From the NCBI RefSeq assembly GCF_002900095.1, contig NZ_LLKN01000002.1:372001-436000 (forward strand): a stretch of DNA of 64,000 bases, read 5' to 3'. Below, one piece after another: positions 45,048 through 54,596 of the stretch. The DNA is from Salegentibacter mishustinae. Its GTDB lineage: Bacteria > Bacteroidota > Bacteroidia > Flavobacteriales > Flavobacteriaceae. Each line of letters begins with the position of its first letter. The first letter of the stretch is position 1. Made by a program: the position numbers and the translations under genes. The notes under the pieces are model-generated. The model worked only from the letters and a program-made list of their open reading frames with translations. It made no database searches and was not told the DNA's origin.

Positions 45048-46799
45048 TTACAAATCTTTGTCAAGTTTGGAAATTACTTTCACTGCCTTCTCGTAATCTT
45101 CGTGCTGTGCAGTATTTGATGCCGGGGTGTAGCGTGCGAATTCACAACTTTTTAATACCTCGATAAATTCGGTTGAAGTTTCATCAGCAACATTTTTTTC
45201 TCTTAATATTTCTGAAATCCTTTCCTTACTCATTTCGGCAGTTTGGATATGCAGTTTGGCTTTCAAATAATTATGCATTGCCCTTTCCAGCGATTCATAA
45301 AAGCTTTGCTGGTTACCAAGGTTCTTCTTCGCTTCAGAAAGGTATTTTCTTGCCAGTCTATCGGCTTTCTTTCTCCTGTTTCCGGTAACATCAGCTGCTT
45401 TTGCATCTCTTCTTTTTCCGAATAGAATAAATAATGGAATTGCTGCAAAAGGTAAAAACAAAGAACCCCAAAAAGTCCAGGATCTAAAAAATGCCTGCTG
45501 ATCTAAAGGTTTTAAATTGGTATTTGTTTTTATAAATCTGAATTGCTCTGAAGGAAGGTTAACAGATTGCCTGTTATTACCTGCAACAACATTTCCTCCA
45601 GTGGCCGGGCCTTCTTCCACTTCTATTACGATTTCTTGCGAAGAAAGGCTTTTATAAGTTTCGCTCTGGGGATCAAAATAAGAGAAATTAAGCGGTTTAA
45701 TTGGATATTGGCCCTTACGGGTTGGCACAATAGTGTAATTGTCTATAATGCTTCCCTGTTTCCCATTAAGCGTTGTGGTAACGTTCTCTATTCGTTCAGG
45801 ACTATACATTTCTAAAGAAGATGGCACTTCTAAAGCCGGTAACTCAAATAAATTTAAATTTCCGTTTCCTCTAATTTCCACTTTAGCCTCCAAAGATTCT
45901 GAAGCTTTCAGCTTCTCCTTGGTGGTACTCACATCCATACTAAATTTCCCAACCGCACCGGTAAATCCTGCGGGTTTCCCATCGGGCAATGGTTTTACAT
46001 CTATGGTCCTCGTACCGGCAGCCACTGTTTTATTGATGGTTTTGTAAATTCTGCTTCCAAAAATATCTCTCCTGTCACTAGGCACATCTACTGAAACCGA
46101 CAAGGTAAGCGGTTCAAGTTCCAGTTCTCCGGTTTTTTGCGGATAAAGCACCGCTTTTTTAAGCACTACATAGCGATAAGGCTCTCCCTGATATTCCCCA
46201 TTTTCCGGTCTTAATTCTCTTATTTCGATATTCTGACTCCAGAAATCTGAAAATTTAGGACTGTCTACTTCCCTAAAATTACTCACGCTAATTCGCGGAC
46301 TCACATATAATTTATATACTACCGTAATACCTTCATTTAAATAAGGGGAGGCATCAGAAACCTCTGCCACCAAATGAAGATTATCTGAAGCTATTAATTC
46401 TGAATCATCGCCATCGGTAGGTTTTTCTACTGCGGCAGTAACTTCCACATCTACCGGTGTAGTTTTATAGACCTTATCATCTACGGTTATTTCTGCCTGG
46501 GCAATGGTTTTTCTGCCTCGTGAATTTGGTTGTAGGTAATATGAATAGGTTTTGGAATACGTACGGTCGCCATTAATCCAACGGTTACTTACCGCCTGGT
46601 TAGGGCCGCCCACTACGGTAAATCCATCAAAAGAAGGTGGACGAAAATTATCACCATCCTGGTTCATTTCAAAATCTACCCTTAGACGTTCGTTCACCCC
46701 AAGCTTATTCTTGCTTACTTTGGCCTCGAACCTCACCTGGGCCTGCAAACTAAGGCCGGTAAAAAATAAAATGCTAAGTATTAAAAATTTCAACTTCAT
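45048..46799 (-). CDS. batD: BatD: oxygen-tolerance/BatD-family membrane protein
   Basis: The 583-aa protein has a signal peptide (ending LQAQ), a long extracytoplasmic part with immunoglobulin-like strands (VRFEAKVSKNKLGVNERLRV, YYLQPNSRGRKTIAQAEITV), one membrane helix (about 440-460, FWGSLFLPFAAIPLFILFG) and a cytoplasmic helical tail. This is the BatD layout. It is followed one base later by batE and preceded by batC at 58 bp. It probably forms a complex with the VWA proteins BatA and BatB. Confidence 0.92.
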   Translation of the reverse strand: MKLKFLILSILFFTGLSLQAQVRFEAKVSKNKLGVNERLRVDFEMNQDGDNFRPPSFDGFTVVGGPNQAVSNRWINGDRTYSKTYSYYLQPNSRGRKTIAQAEITVDDKVYKTTPVDVEVTAAVEKPTDGDDSELIASDNLHLVAEVSDASPYLNEGITVVYKLYVSPRISVSNFREVDSPKFSDFWSQNIEIRELRPENGEYQGEPYRYVVLKKAVLYPQKTGELELEPLTLSVSVDVPSDRRDIFGSRIYKTINKTVAAGTRTIDVKPLPDGKPAGFTGAVGKFSMDVSTTKEKLKASESLEAKVEIRGNGNLNLFELPALEVPSSLEMYSPERIENVTTTLNGKQGSIIDNYTIVPTRKGQYPIKPLNFSYFDPQSETYKSLSSQEIVIEVEEGPATGGNVVAGNNRQSVNLPSEQFRFIKTNTNLKPLDQQAFFRSWTFWGSLFLPFAAIPLFILFGKRRDAKAADVTGNRRKKADRLARKYLSEAKKNLGNQQSFYESLERAMHNYLKAKLHIQTAEMSKERISEILREKNVADETSTEFIEVLKSCEFARYTPASNTAQHEDYEKAVKVISKLDKDL

Positions 46800-46857
46800 C
46801 TATAAAATTCCTTTCTTTAAGATAAGTATGATTTTGGAAAGAAATGTATCAAAAATT

Positions 46858-47739
46858 TTACCAATCTTTTTCAGATTTCACTTTGGCACCTTTTTGTTTC
46901 TCTGCATTTATTTTATCCTGTACTTTTCTCTCTTCGTTATTCATAGCTTCTAGCAAACTCTGTATTTGCTCTGGAGACAATTGTCCTTGCGTTGGTTGCG
47001 GCTGACCCTGTTGTGGTTGTTTTTCCTTTTCTTCCTGGTCACCCTGGCCATCTGGTTGCTCTTTCTCGTCCTGATCGCCTTCCTTTTCTTCCTGATCTTT
47101 CTCTTGCTGATCCTGATCTCCTTCATTATCCCCTTCACCACTTTGATCTTGTTGATCCTGGTTCTCTTTATTTTCCTGGTCCTGATTTTGATCCTGATTC
47201 TCCTGATCTTTGTTTTCCTGATCCTGGTTTTCATTATCGCCACCATCCTGATTCTCATCTTGCTGTTGTTCTTCCAGCATTTTCTTGGCTAGCGCCAGGT
47301 TGTAACGGGTTTCATCATCGGTAGGATTATTCCTTAAAGCATCTTTATAAGCATCTACGGCTTCCTGATACTTTTTTTGCTTCATATAGGCATTCCCAAG
47401 ATTATGATTGGCCTGGTGCTTTGCCTCTTTTGTATCGGCAACCTCAGCAGCCTGCTTAAAACGTTGTGCGGCTTGCGGCGAGTTTTCTCGGGTGTAATAC
47501 ATATTACCCATATTATATCGCGCAGCACTACTTTCTGGATCTTTGGCAATCGCTTTTCTATAAGCGGCTTCTGCTTCGGGGAAATTATTATCTCCCATCG
47601 CTTCTTCAGCTTCTTGCATAAGTTGCAGTGCCTCTTTCTGGGCCTTTTCTCTTTCCTTATCATTTTGTTGCTGAGCACCAACTTGAAATGAAAATAACAA
47701 GCCGAAAATCACAAATAAACCAACTCGAAGAATGCCCAT
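46858..47739 (-). CDS. batC: BatC: TPR protein with Gln/Asp/Glu-rich low-complexity tail
   Basis: The 293-aa protein starts MGILRVGLFVIFGLLF (signal or anchor), then has about three TPR units (NFPEAEAAYRKAIAKDPESS, APQAAQRFKQAAEV-like, YQEAVDAYKDALRNNPTDDE). About 90 residues of almost only Gln, Asp, Glu, Asn and Lys follow, then an SPEQIQSLLEAMNNEERKVQ helix. The ATG at 47739 is preferred to 47838, because the bases between hold a dispersed repeat and code for unlikely residues. Confidence 0.85.
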   Translation of the reverse strand: MGILRVGLFVIFGLLFSFQVGAQQQNDKEREKAQKEALQLMQEAEEAMGDNNFPEAEAAYRKAIAKDPESSAARYNMGNMYYTRENSPQAAQRFKQAAEVADTKEAKHQANHNLGNAYMKQKKYQEAVDAYKDALRNNPTDDETRYNLALAKKMLEEQQQDENQDGGDNENQDQENKDQENQDQNQDQENKENQDQQDQSGEGDNEGDQDQQEKDQEEKEGDQDEKEQPDGQGDQEEKEKQPQQGQPQPTQGQLSPEQIQSLLEAMNNEERKVQDKINAEKQKGAKVKSEKDW

Positions 47740-47761
47740 GAGGTCTTTAGAGAAAAAGGAA

Positions 47762-47820
47762 TATTTACATTTCGAAGCGAGCCCCGAAGCATTTAAATCT
47801 CGATTATCGAGTAATATGTT
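47762..47820 (-). repeat. Dispersed intergenic repeat, copy 2, between batB and batC
   Basis: The minus strand reads ACTCGATAATCGAGATTTAA then ATGCTTCGGGGCTCGCTTCG. The first block nearly matches 12571-12587, and ATGCTTCG matches near 12648. It contains the small palindrome CTCGATAATCGAG. It splits the otherwise tightly packed Bat operon. Confidence 0.5.
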
Positions 47821-47842
47821 TGCTGAAAAACCTCTCATGCTA

Positions 47843-48889
47843 TCACTCCTCTGTTTTTCTTTTTTCGTTGAATAAATTAAGCCTTCTTATCCAGCCTGTT
47901 TTTCGTTCCAGCATAAATACGTCTAGCAACAGCAATAAAATTGCCAGACCAACAAACCACTGAAACTGCGATTTATAATCGGCAAATTGTTTGGCTTCAA
48001 ATTCTGTTTTTTCAATGGTAAGTAACTCTTCCTGTACTTTCTCGGTTACCTCTGCGGTTACATTTCCATCAATATACTCGCCATTAGCTTCTTCAGCAAT
48101 TTCCTGAAGCGTACTTGGGTCTAGTTTGGTAATAACCGTTTCTCCCTGGTTGTCTTTTTTATAATTCTGAATTACCCCATTTCTTTTAATAGGAATTGGC
48201 CCTCCTTTGGTTGTTCCTACTCCAATGGTATAAATTCTAATCCCAGCCTCGGCAGCCTGCCTGGCCATATCTTCAATATTCCCACCGTGATCTTCGCCAT
48301 CACTAATAATAAACATCACCCGATTGGTTTGCTGGTTATCGTCAAAAAAGCCGGTTGCAAGGTCTATGGCATCTCCAATTGCCGTTCCTTGTGAGGAGAT
48401 CACATCGGTATTTAAGCTTTCCAGGAACATTTCTGCTGAGCCGTAATCTGTGGTAATTGGTAACTGCGGAAAAGCACTGCCGGCATAGGCGATAATCCCT
48501 ACACGGTCACTTCCTAAATTGCCAATAATTTGCCGAACCAATTGCTTCGATTTTTCCAAACGACTTGGCGCAATATCTTCGGCCTCCATACTTTTAGAAA
48601 CATCTACAGCAAAAACAATATCTACCCCTTCACGTTTTACAGTTTCTAATTGTGATCCAATTTTAGGATTTACAAGGCCAACTACTAAAGCGGCCAGTGC
48701 AAATACGATTAATAGCACTTTTAAAAGTGGTTTAAATGAAGACCTGTTTGGTGATAAGTAACCTAGAAGTTCTGGCTTGGCAAATTTAGAACGAGCGCGC
48801 TTTTGCCATATCCTAAAAATAAGATACACAAGAAGTACCACTGGAATAAGCAGTAAAAGCCATAAGTATATTTTCTCTTCTAAGATCAT
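47843..48889 (-). CDS. batB: BatB: von Willebrand factor A domain membrane protein
   Basis: The 348-aa protein has two N-terminal helices, a VWA domain with the MIDAS motif FAVDVSKSMEAEDI (DxSxS) and the later ITTDYGS and IISDGEDHGG, and a C-terminal helix (about 315-335). The VWA domain lies in the periplasm, held by flanking helices. It is 17 bp after batA, consistent with co-translation. BatA and BatB are thought to interact. Confidence 0.93.
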   Translation of the reverse strand: MILEEKIYLWLLLLIPVVLLVYLIFRIWQKRARSKFAKPELLGYLSPNRSSFKPLLKVLLIVFALAALVVGLVNPKIGSQLETVKREGVDIVFAVDVSKSMEAEDIAPSRLEKSKQLVRQIIGNLGSDRVGIIAYAGSAFPQLPITTDYGSAEMFLESLNTDVISSQGTAIGDAIDLATGFFDDNQQTNRVMFIISDGEDHGGNIEDMARQAAEAGIRIYTIGVGTTKGGPIPIKRNGVIQNYKKDNQGETVITKLDPSTLQEIAEEANGEYIDGNVTAEVTEKVQEELLTIEKTEFEAKQFADYKSQFQWFVGLAILLLLLDVFMLERKTGWIRRLNLFNEKRKTEE

Positions 48890-48906
48890 TAAACTTCCTT
48901 TCAGAT

Positions 48907-49911
48907 TTAAATAAAACCTTTAAATACAGTATATCTCAAAACCATTTCAAAAAGCAGCAAACCTAGCGCCAATAAAACATAAGGTCTAAATTTTTCGGTA
49001 TAATTATAATATCTGAATTCTTCAATTTCAGATTTTTCGAGGCTGTCTATTTCTTCATAGATTTCCTCCAGTTTTTCGTTATTGGTAGCCCTAAAATATT
49101 TCCCGCCGGTATCTGCAGCAATTTGCTGTAATAGCGCTTCGTCAATTTCTACTTTTTGTACGCCATATTGAAATCTTCCGTTTGGCAAAATTCCTACGGG
49201 GGTTAATGCATTACCATTACTTCCCACCCCAATAGTATAGGTTTTAATCCCGAATTCCACTGCGAGTTCGCTGGCAATTTTAGGGTCTATAAACCCTGAA
49301 TTATTCACCCCGTCGGTCAATAAAATAATTACCTTGCTTTTGGCATCGCTATCTTTTAACCTGTTAACAGAAGTTGCCAAACCTGAACCAATTGCCGTAC
49401 CATTTTGTAGAACGTCGCTATACTCAATCTCTTCTATGGCTCTTAAGGCAATACTTTTATCGCTGGTAATTGGTGTTTTAGTAAAACTTTCCCCGGCAAA
49501 TAGCACCAGGCCAATCCTGTCGTTAGGCCGATTTTCAATAAATTCTGCGCCAACTTCTTTTACAGATTCCAGCCGATTAGGTTCAAAATCACGAGCCAGC
49601 ATACTTGCTGAAACATCTATAGCCATCACAATATCTATCCCTCGAATATTGCTGCTTTGGGTAGTAACATCTACCGTTCTTGGCCTGGCCATAGCAGTAA
49701 TTAAAAGCGCCAAAGCCAGTAAGCGCAGTACAAAAAGCACGGGTTTTAATTTTGAAAGCAGCGATTGCTTTACTTTAAAACCTTTTACGCTAGACATTTT
49801 AAGCTCCGGAGTTTGCTGCTTACGTTTCCAGAAATACCAGGCCGTTGCCGGCAGAAGCAGCAATAACAGCCAGAAAAACTCCGGATTTTCGAATGTATAA
49901 TTAGCAAACAT
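48907..49911 (-). CDS. batA: BatA: von Willebrand factor A domain membrane protein
   Basis: The 334-aa protein has an N-terminal pair of helices, the VWA domain with MAIDVSASMLARDFEPNR (MIDAS DxSxS) and LLTDGVNNSGFID, and a C-terminal helix. Its ATG overlaps the stop of the upstream 544-aa gene (TAATG), showing tight operon structure. It is a paralogue of BatB. Confidence 0.93.
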   Translation of the reverse strand: MFANYTFENPEFFWLLLLLLPATAWYFWKRKQQTPELKMSSVKGFKVKQSLLSKLKPVLFVLRLLALALLITAMARPRTVDVTTQSSNIRGIDIVMAIDVSASMLARDFEPNRLESVKEVGAEFIENRPNDRIGLVLFAGESFTKTPITSDKSIALRAIEEIEYSDVLQNGTAIGSGLATSVNRLKDSDAKSKVIILLTDGVNNSGFIDPKIASELAVEFGIKTYTIGVGSNGNALTPVGILPNGRFQYGVQKVEIDEALLQQIAADTGGKYFRATNNEKLEEIYEEIDSLEKSEIEEFRYYNYTEKFRPYVLLALGLLLFEMVLRYTVFKGFI

Positions 49912-51545
49912 TAATTAGCCTGATTTTTTAATTGAACCGAACTCTCTATACGTTGAGAAATCTCTTCGGCATATTCATCATCTTCATTAAATACTACCAT
50001 AATTTGCTGAAAACCGCCGTTTGCACCAAAATTCAGAATTGCATATTCCTTTTTAATTGGCCCGCCGGTTACCGGATTTTCAAGATTAAAAGTTCCAAAA
50101 ACCTTTATTCCTTCGGTATTATTTATAGTAGAAAAATCTTCCTGTTTCATAATGATATTTCGGGCGCCCTGGGCTTCCAAAGACTCATAAATACCATCCA
50201 CAGCTTTTTGTAAATCAAAATCACCTTGCGGGTTTACCGGGCCGGTAATTAGTAAAGTATATAAATTCCCTTCCAGGGTTCCGGCATCAAAAGTCTCGCT
50301 ACCCAACAACATTTCCTGGAGTTCGTCATCACGATCTACCGTTTTTCTTACCAGCACTTCGGGCGTAGTGATGGTCACTTGCGGCGTACCATATTCACTT
50401 CTAATCCAGTCGCCTTCCAGCAATTCTTTGGTTTCATTCCCTAAAACAGAATCCTGTACATAGTCAAAACCTTTAGTATTTACCAGTACCGTAATAACTA
50501 TAATAGCCAGGACCACAATTCCGCCAAGTATGGCAATAATCTTATTTCTTCTTTTTTTCTTTAATTTTTCTTTTCGGTAATTTTCATCCTGCATCAATTC
50601 CTCCTCTGTCGGTTCGGGAACCACCTGCCTAATGTCTTTTATGAGATGCTCTACTTTGGTACGATCGCTTTTTGCGGTGATCACATCGGGCCTTGAATTG
50701 GCAAATTTGGCCAAATCGGCACGTTTTAATAACTGCTGAAGATTATCTATAGATTTATCCTTCAAACTTAATTCGCCCGCTTGTTTTCTTAATTCTAAAT
50801 AAGCGATAAGTTCTGAAGTGGTGCTTTCCAGCGCCCGGTCATAAATCTTTCTATCAAGGTATTTTCTAACACTAAAAGTAAGCTGAGAATAATATTCTTT
50901 AATCTCTCTATTTGGCAGTAAGGATGAATTATCTAATTGCTTAAGTTCAAGCATAGCCTGCTCGTAAGGCGGCAGTTCCTTTTGCTCTTCTTTCTTTTTC
51001 TTCTTTTTTCTGAAGAAATAAAAGGCAATCGCAAGAACAACTAATGCAGCAAGCAGCCACCAAACCCAGTTTGGTACCTCAAAAGGCTTTGGCACATCTA
51101 CAGCCGGTTTTATAGGATACATTTTCTGGCGAGTAGTATCTACTTTTACATCGGCCACTTCAACTCTAAAAGAATCAGTTAAATATTCCCTATTTTGTAT
51201 TATAATTTTCTGCTGCGGAATAGTATAAGAACCGGAATCAAATTGGGTAAGCGAGTACTTCTTTAGAAGTTTAAACCGATCTTTAACCGTGGTGGTATCA
51301 GCTCCTAAAGACTCCACCATTTCCATAGGATCAAAAGTTTGTCCTTCCGGGAAAACCACCAAATTGGTAGAATCGGTCTCCACTTCAATGCTATAAATAA
51401 TTTGCTCTCCAATTTTGATCGAAGTAGAATCTATTTCGGCATTTACTTTTGGTTGCTGGGCAAAAGACTGAAAAGATAACAATAGAAAAAGCAGCAAGCT
51501 TGCCACTTTAGAAATAGTAATTGTTGTTAAAGACCTATTTTTCAT
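49911..51545 (-). CDS. Bat-operon membrane protein with BatD-like N-terminal domain
   Basis: The 544-aa protein has a signal peptide (ending FAQ), an extracytoplasmic Ig-like part (about 30-150), a helix near 158-176 followed by KKKKKKEEQKE, a cytoplasmic helical region (about 190-340, with LTFSVRKYLDRKIYDRALEST), a second helix (about 349-370) and a C-terminal domain of about 170 residues with no recognised family. Genes at this place in Bat operons are usually annotated as hypothetical or DUF4381-like. The second helix and extra domain are noteworthy. Confidence 0.75.
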   Translation of the reverse strand: MKNRSLTTITISKVASLLLFLLLSFQSFAQQPKVNAEIDSTSIKIGEQIIYSIEVETDSTNLVVFPEGQTFDPMEMVESLGADTTTVKDRFKLLKKYSLTQFDSGSYTIPQQKIIIQNREYLTDSFRVEVADVKVDTTRQKMYPIKPAVDVPKPFEVPNWVWWLLAALVVLAIAFYFFRKKKKKKEEQKELPPYEQAMLELKQLDNSSLLPNREIKEYYSQLTFSVRKYLDRKIYDRALESTTSELIAYLELRKQAGELSLKDKSIDNLQQLLKRADLAKFANSRPDVITAKSDRTKVEHLIKDIRQVVPEPTEEELMQDENYRKEKLKKKRRNKIIAILGGIVVLAIIVITVLVNTKGFDYVQDSVLGNETKELLEGDWIRSEYGTPQVTITTPEVLVRKTVDRDDELQEMLLGSETFDAGTLEGNLYTLLITGPVNPQGDFDLQKAVDGIYESLEAQGARNIIMKQEDFSTINNTEGIKVFGTFNLENPVTGGPIKKEYAILNFGANGGFQQIMVVFNEDDEYAEEISQRIESSVQLKNQAN

Positions 51546-51550
51546 TCCTT

Positions 51551-52417
51551 TTAACCTCTTCTTTTAAAATAACCCAGTAATTTTTTTACGTAGCTTTCAT
51601 CAACGCGATTATTGATAACGCCGGCTCCACTTAGGGTGAAACTTTCATTAAAATAAGCGGCACGACCACGATAATATTCAGCGTAATTTTTTCTAACCGA
51701 TTTTGAACCGGTGTTTACAGTAACAAACTCCCCGGTTTCCTCATCCAACATTTGTACCAATCCTAAATTTGGAATTTCCTCCTCGGCGGGATCAAAAACT
51801 CTAATGCCGGTAACATCGTGTTTGTTGCCTGCAATTTTTAAAGTTTGCTGGTAGTCGTCGTCCATAAAGTCTGAAAGCATAAAGACGATCGCCTTTTTCT
51901 TCATCACGTTAGAGAGATATTTTATGGCTGCCGCGATATCGGTTTTTTTAGACTGCGGCTTAAATTCTATTAATTCCCTGATAATTCGCAGCACGTGATA
52001 GCGTCCTTTTTTAGGCGGAATATAAAGCTCTATTTTATCTGAAAAAAGCATCAGCCCAATCTTATCGTTGTTTTGGGTAGCCGAAAATGCCAAAGTTGCC
52101 GCAATTTCGGTAATCACATCTTTTTTTAGCTGATCTCTTGTTCCGAAGAATTCTGAACCCGAAACATCTACCATAAGCATCATGGTAAGTTCGCGTTCTT
52201 CTTCAAAAACCTTTACAAATGGTTCGCTGTAACGCGCGGTAACGTTCCAGTCTATATTTCTAACATCGTCTCCAAACTGGTATTGCCTAACTTCACTAAA
52301 AGTCATTCCGCGGCCTTTAAAAGTGGAATGATATTCCCCGCCAAAAACGTGATCGCTCAAACGCCGGGTTTTTATTTCAATCTTTCTTACTTTTTTTAAA
52401 AGCTCTTTAGTATCCAT
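51551..52417 (-). CDS. DUF58 domain protein with VWA-like fold (Bat operon)
   Basis: The 288-aa protein has the DUF58 pattern: YHSTFKGRGMTFSEVRQYQ, DDVRNIDWNVTARYSEPFVK, then MLMVDVSGSEFFG (a MIDAS-like DxSxS) and MLSDFMDDDY. DUF58 proteins usually follow MoxR ATPases and may act as substrates or partners. It lies 64 bp after moxR and 5 bp before the 544-aa gene. No signal peptide, so likely cytoplasmic. Confidence 0.92.
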   Translation of the reverse strand: MDTKELLKKVRKIEIKTRRLSDHVFGGEYHSTFKGRGMTFSEVRQYQFGDDVRNIDWNVTARYSEPFVKVFEEERELTMMLMVDVSGSEFFGTRDQLKKDVITEIAATLAFSATQNNDKIGLMLFSDKIELYIPPKKGRYHVLRIIRELIEFKPQSKKTDIAAAIKYLSNVMKKKAIVFMLSDFMDDDYQQTLKIAGNKHDVTGIRVFDPAEEEIPNLGLVQMLDEETGEFVTVNTGSKSVRKNYAEYYRGRAAYFNESFTLSGAGVINNRVDESYVKKLLGYFKRRG

Positions 52418-52481
52418 GAGGAAACGATTGTGTTTTTACACAAATTATTGGGAAATGCGAAAATTAGTGGAAAATTATAGC

Positions 52482-53486
52482 TTAAGGCACCTCTATCTCG
52501 TTCACTATCTTATGTACAATATCTTCTGAAGTCACATTTTCTGCCTCGGCTTCGTAGGTAATTCCAATTCTATGGCGAAGTACATCAAGAACCACTGCCC
52601 TAACATCTTCCGGAATTACATAACCGCGGCGTTTTATAAAAGCATAGCATTTTGAAGCCCGCGCAAGATTAATACTTCCCCTTGGTGAAGCACCAAAACT
52701 AATAAGTGGTTTTAGATCCTTTAAATTATATTTTTCAGGATTACGGGTTGCAAAAATAATATCCAGAATATATTTTTCGATTTTTTCATCCATATAAACT
52801 TCCCTGGCCACTTGCTGAGCACGTAAAATCTGCTCTATGCTTACCACAGGATTTACTTTTGGAAATTCTCCCTTTAAATTGGCGCGCATAATTAACTGCT
52901 CGTCGTTAATTTCGGGGTAATCTATAACTGTTTTTAGCATAAAACGGTCTACCTGAGCTTCGGGCAAAGGATAAGTTCCTTCCTGCTCTACCGGGTTTTG
53001 AGTAGCCATTACCAAAAACGGCTTATCTAAAATAAAAGTTTCTTCGCCAATGGTTACCTGCTTTTCCTGCATAGCTTCCAGCAAAGCCGACTGCACTTTT
53101 GCCGGGGCACGGTTAATCTCATCTGCAAGTACAAAATTCGCGAAAATGGGACCTTTTTTAATGCTGAAATCATTCAGCTTCATATTATAAATCAAGGTTC
53201 CAACAACGTCTGCCGGTAAAAGATCTGGCGTAAACTGGATCCTGCTAAAACTACCGTGAACGGCCTGGGAAAGTGTATTAATAGCCAGGGTTTTTGCCAA
53301 ACCGGGAACACCCTCTAGCAAAATGTGACCCTGCCCTAACAAACCAATAAGCAAACGCTCCATCATATGCTTTTGTCCAACTATTACCTTATTCACTTCG
53401 GTGTTTAGTAAATCTACAAAAGCACTTTCCCTCTCAATTTTCTCGTTTAAACTTGCAATGTCTACAGAGGCGTTGTTATCTATCAT
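52482..53486 (-). CDS. MoxR-family AAA+ ATPase (Bat operon)
   Basis: The 334-aa protein has the Walker A GVPGLAKT, Walker B FVLADEINRAPAKVQ, the sensor region FLVMATQNPVEQEGTYPLPE, which is diagnostic of MoxR ATPases, and a C-terminal lid with SFGASPRGSINLARA. MoxR ATPases act as chaperone-like partners for VWA proteins. It heads the eight-gene Bat operon and presumably powers assembly of the VWA complex. Confidence 0.95.
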   Translation of the reverse strand: MIDNNASVDIASLNEKIERESAFVDLLNTEVNKVIVGQKHMMERLLIGLLGQGHILLEGVPGLAKTLAINTLSQAVHGSFSRIQFTPDLLPADVVGTLIYNMKLNDFSIKKGPIFANFVLADEINRAPAKVQSALLEAMQEKQVTIGEETFILDKPFLVMATQNPVEQEGTYPLPEAQVDRFMLKTVIDYPEINDEQLIMRANLKGEFPKVNPVVSIEQILRAQQVAREVYMDEKIEKYILDIIFATRNPEKYNLKDLKPLISFGASPRGSINLARASKCYAFIKRRGYVIPEDVRAVVLDVLRHRIGITYEAEAENVTSEDIVHKIVNEIEVP

Positions 53487-53573
53487 TTTATAAGTATTAA
53501 AGACCTTAAATTCGTGGCCGCAAATTGGAAAATTATTAGCGTATTGGCTGTTAATGTATGGTTAAAAAACAAA

Positions 53574-53599
53574 AAAGCGGCCTTTTAAAGCCGCTCTTT
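53574..53599. terminator. Hairpin after the DUF4382 gene
   Basis: AGCGGC and GCCGCT form a stem flanked by A and T runs on both strands, about 20 bp after the minus-strand DUF4382 stop codon. Confidence 0.75.
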
Positions 53600-53621
53600 T
53601 TTTATAAGGGAATTATTTTAA

Positions 53622-54440
53622 TTATTCCAAATAAATTGTTTCAATATCTACATCAGCATCTTCTTCCACCTCAATATTATCTTTATTTATTACATCTAGG
53701 CCGGCTGCAGCCTCTGGAGTAACAGTTACCTGGTAAGTCCCTGCCGGAACCCCATGCAAAACAAAATTTCCAGATTCATCGGTATACGCAGAAATGGTAT
53801 GACTCGCATTTTGTGCTTTTACCAAGCTTTGGAAATCTGTTGGATGCACTTTTCCCATAATAGAACCTGTATTGGCCATAGCCGACACTCTAATAACCGG
53901 TTTTAAAATATAGCCTGCATTACCGGTAATTACCACAGATTCGTCTACATCAAAATCCAAAAGGTACTCATAATGCTCTCCTGCCTCAAGTTCCTGTTTT
54001 ACATTTAGTTTTAAGCCAGATTGTTGCGCACTTGGAGTAGCAAGGGCAATTTCCTCACCCGCAATGTCAACTACATTATCAGGGCCTATCACCAATCTTA
54101 TTTGATCAAGATAACCTGCAGGAATTTCTGCATCTACCAATAATTGAGAAACTCCTCCGGTTAATTGTAAAAGATCATAACGGCCGGTTTCAACATTATC
54201 AAGGCTTTCCCACTCAGCCTCTTCCTGTCCAACGGCGGCTTCGGTTTTAATCATCACATCCTGTACATCTACCCAAACGTGATCAAAATCACCGGGAGCA
54301 TCTGTCATTCTCACGGTTAATTGGGCGTTACCCTCTGCAACGTTATTCTCATCGTCATCACTACAACTTGTAAATCCAAAAGCGATTACTGTAGCAAGCA
54401 GTAAGCTTTTTAACTTTAGGTGCTTCATCGTTCTTTTCAT
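53622..54440 (-). CDS. DUF4382 lipoprotein with carboxypeptidase-regulatory-like C-terminal domain
   Basis: The 272-aa protein has a lipoprotein signal (Cys about 26 in FGFTSCSDDDE), a DUF4382 domain (about 38-190, AQLTVRMTDAPGDFDHVWVD and YDLLQLTGGVSQLLVDAEIP) and a C-terminal beta-sandwich (about 190-265, ISAYTDESGNFVLHGVPAGT) of the carboxypeptidase-regulatory kind. It is probably on the outer membrane. Function unknown. The start may be the Met at 54440 or the fifth residue (54428). Confidence 0.9.
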   Translation of the reverse strand: MKRTMKHLKLKSLLLATVIAFGFTSCSDDDENNVAEGNAQLTVRMTDAPGDFDHVWVDVQDVMIKTEAAVGQEEAEWESLDNVETGRYDLLQLTGGVSQLLVDAEIPAGYLDQIRLVIGPDNVVDIAGEEIALATPSAQQSGLKLNVKQELEAGEHYEYLLDFDVDESVVITGNAGYILKPVIRVSAMANTGSIMGKVHPTDFQSLVKAQNASHTISAYTDESGNFVLHGVPAGTYQVTVTPEAAAGLDVINKDNIEVEEDADVDIETIYLE

Positions 54441-54596
54441 AAATAGGTTTATTAATTATTTAGACAGGAAAACGCAGCATAGCCGATTAAATTTTATGAA
54501 AGACCCCAGATTAATTAAATTTAACAAGACTTTAAATTGCATATGTAAGCCTAAGCTACTTACTTGTAGATACTTTAGTACTTAGAAAAATAATTT

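Noticed and set aside
46950-47324. Hydrophobic and charged frames within batC
   Set aside because: They mirror the Gln/Asp/Glu repeat region in other frames and have no independent support.
47740-47838. N-terminal extension of BatC
   Set aside because: The bases contain a dispersed repeat and encode residues unlike BatC. The signal-like start MGILRVG is downstream.
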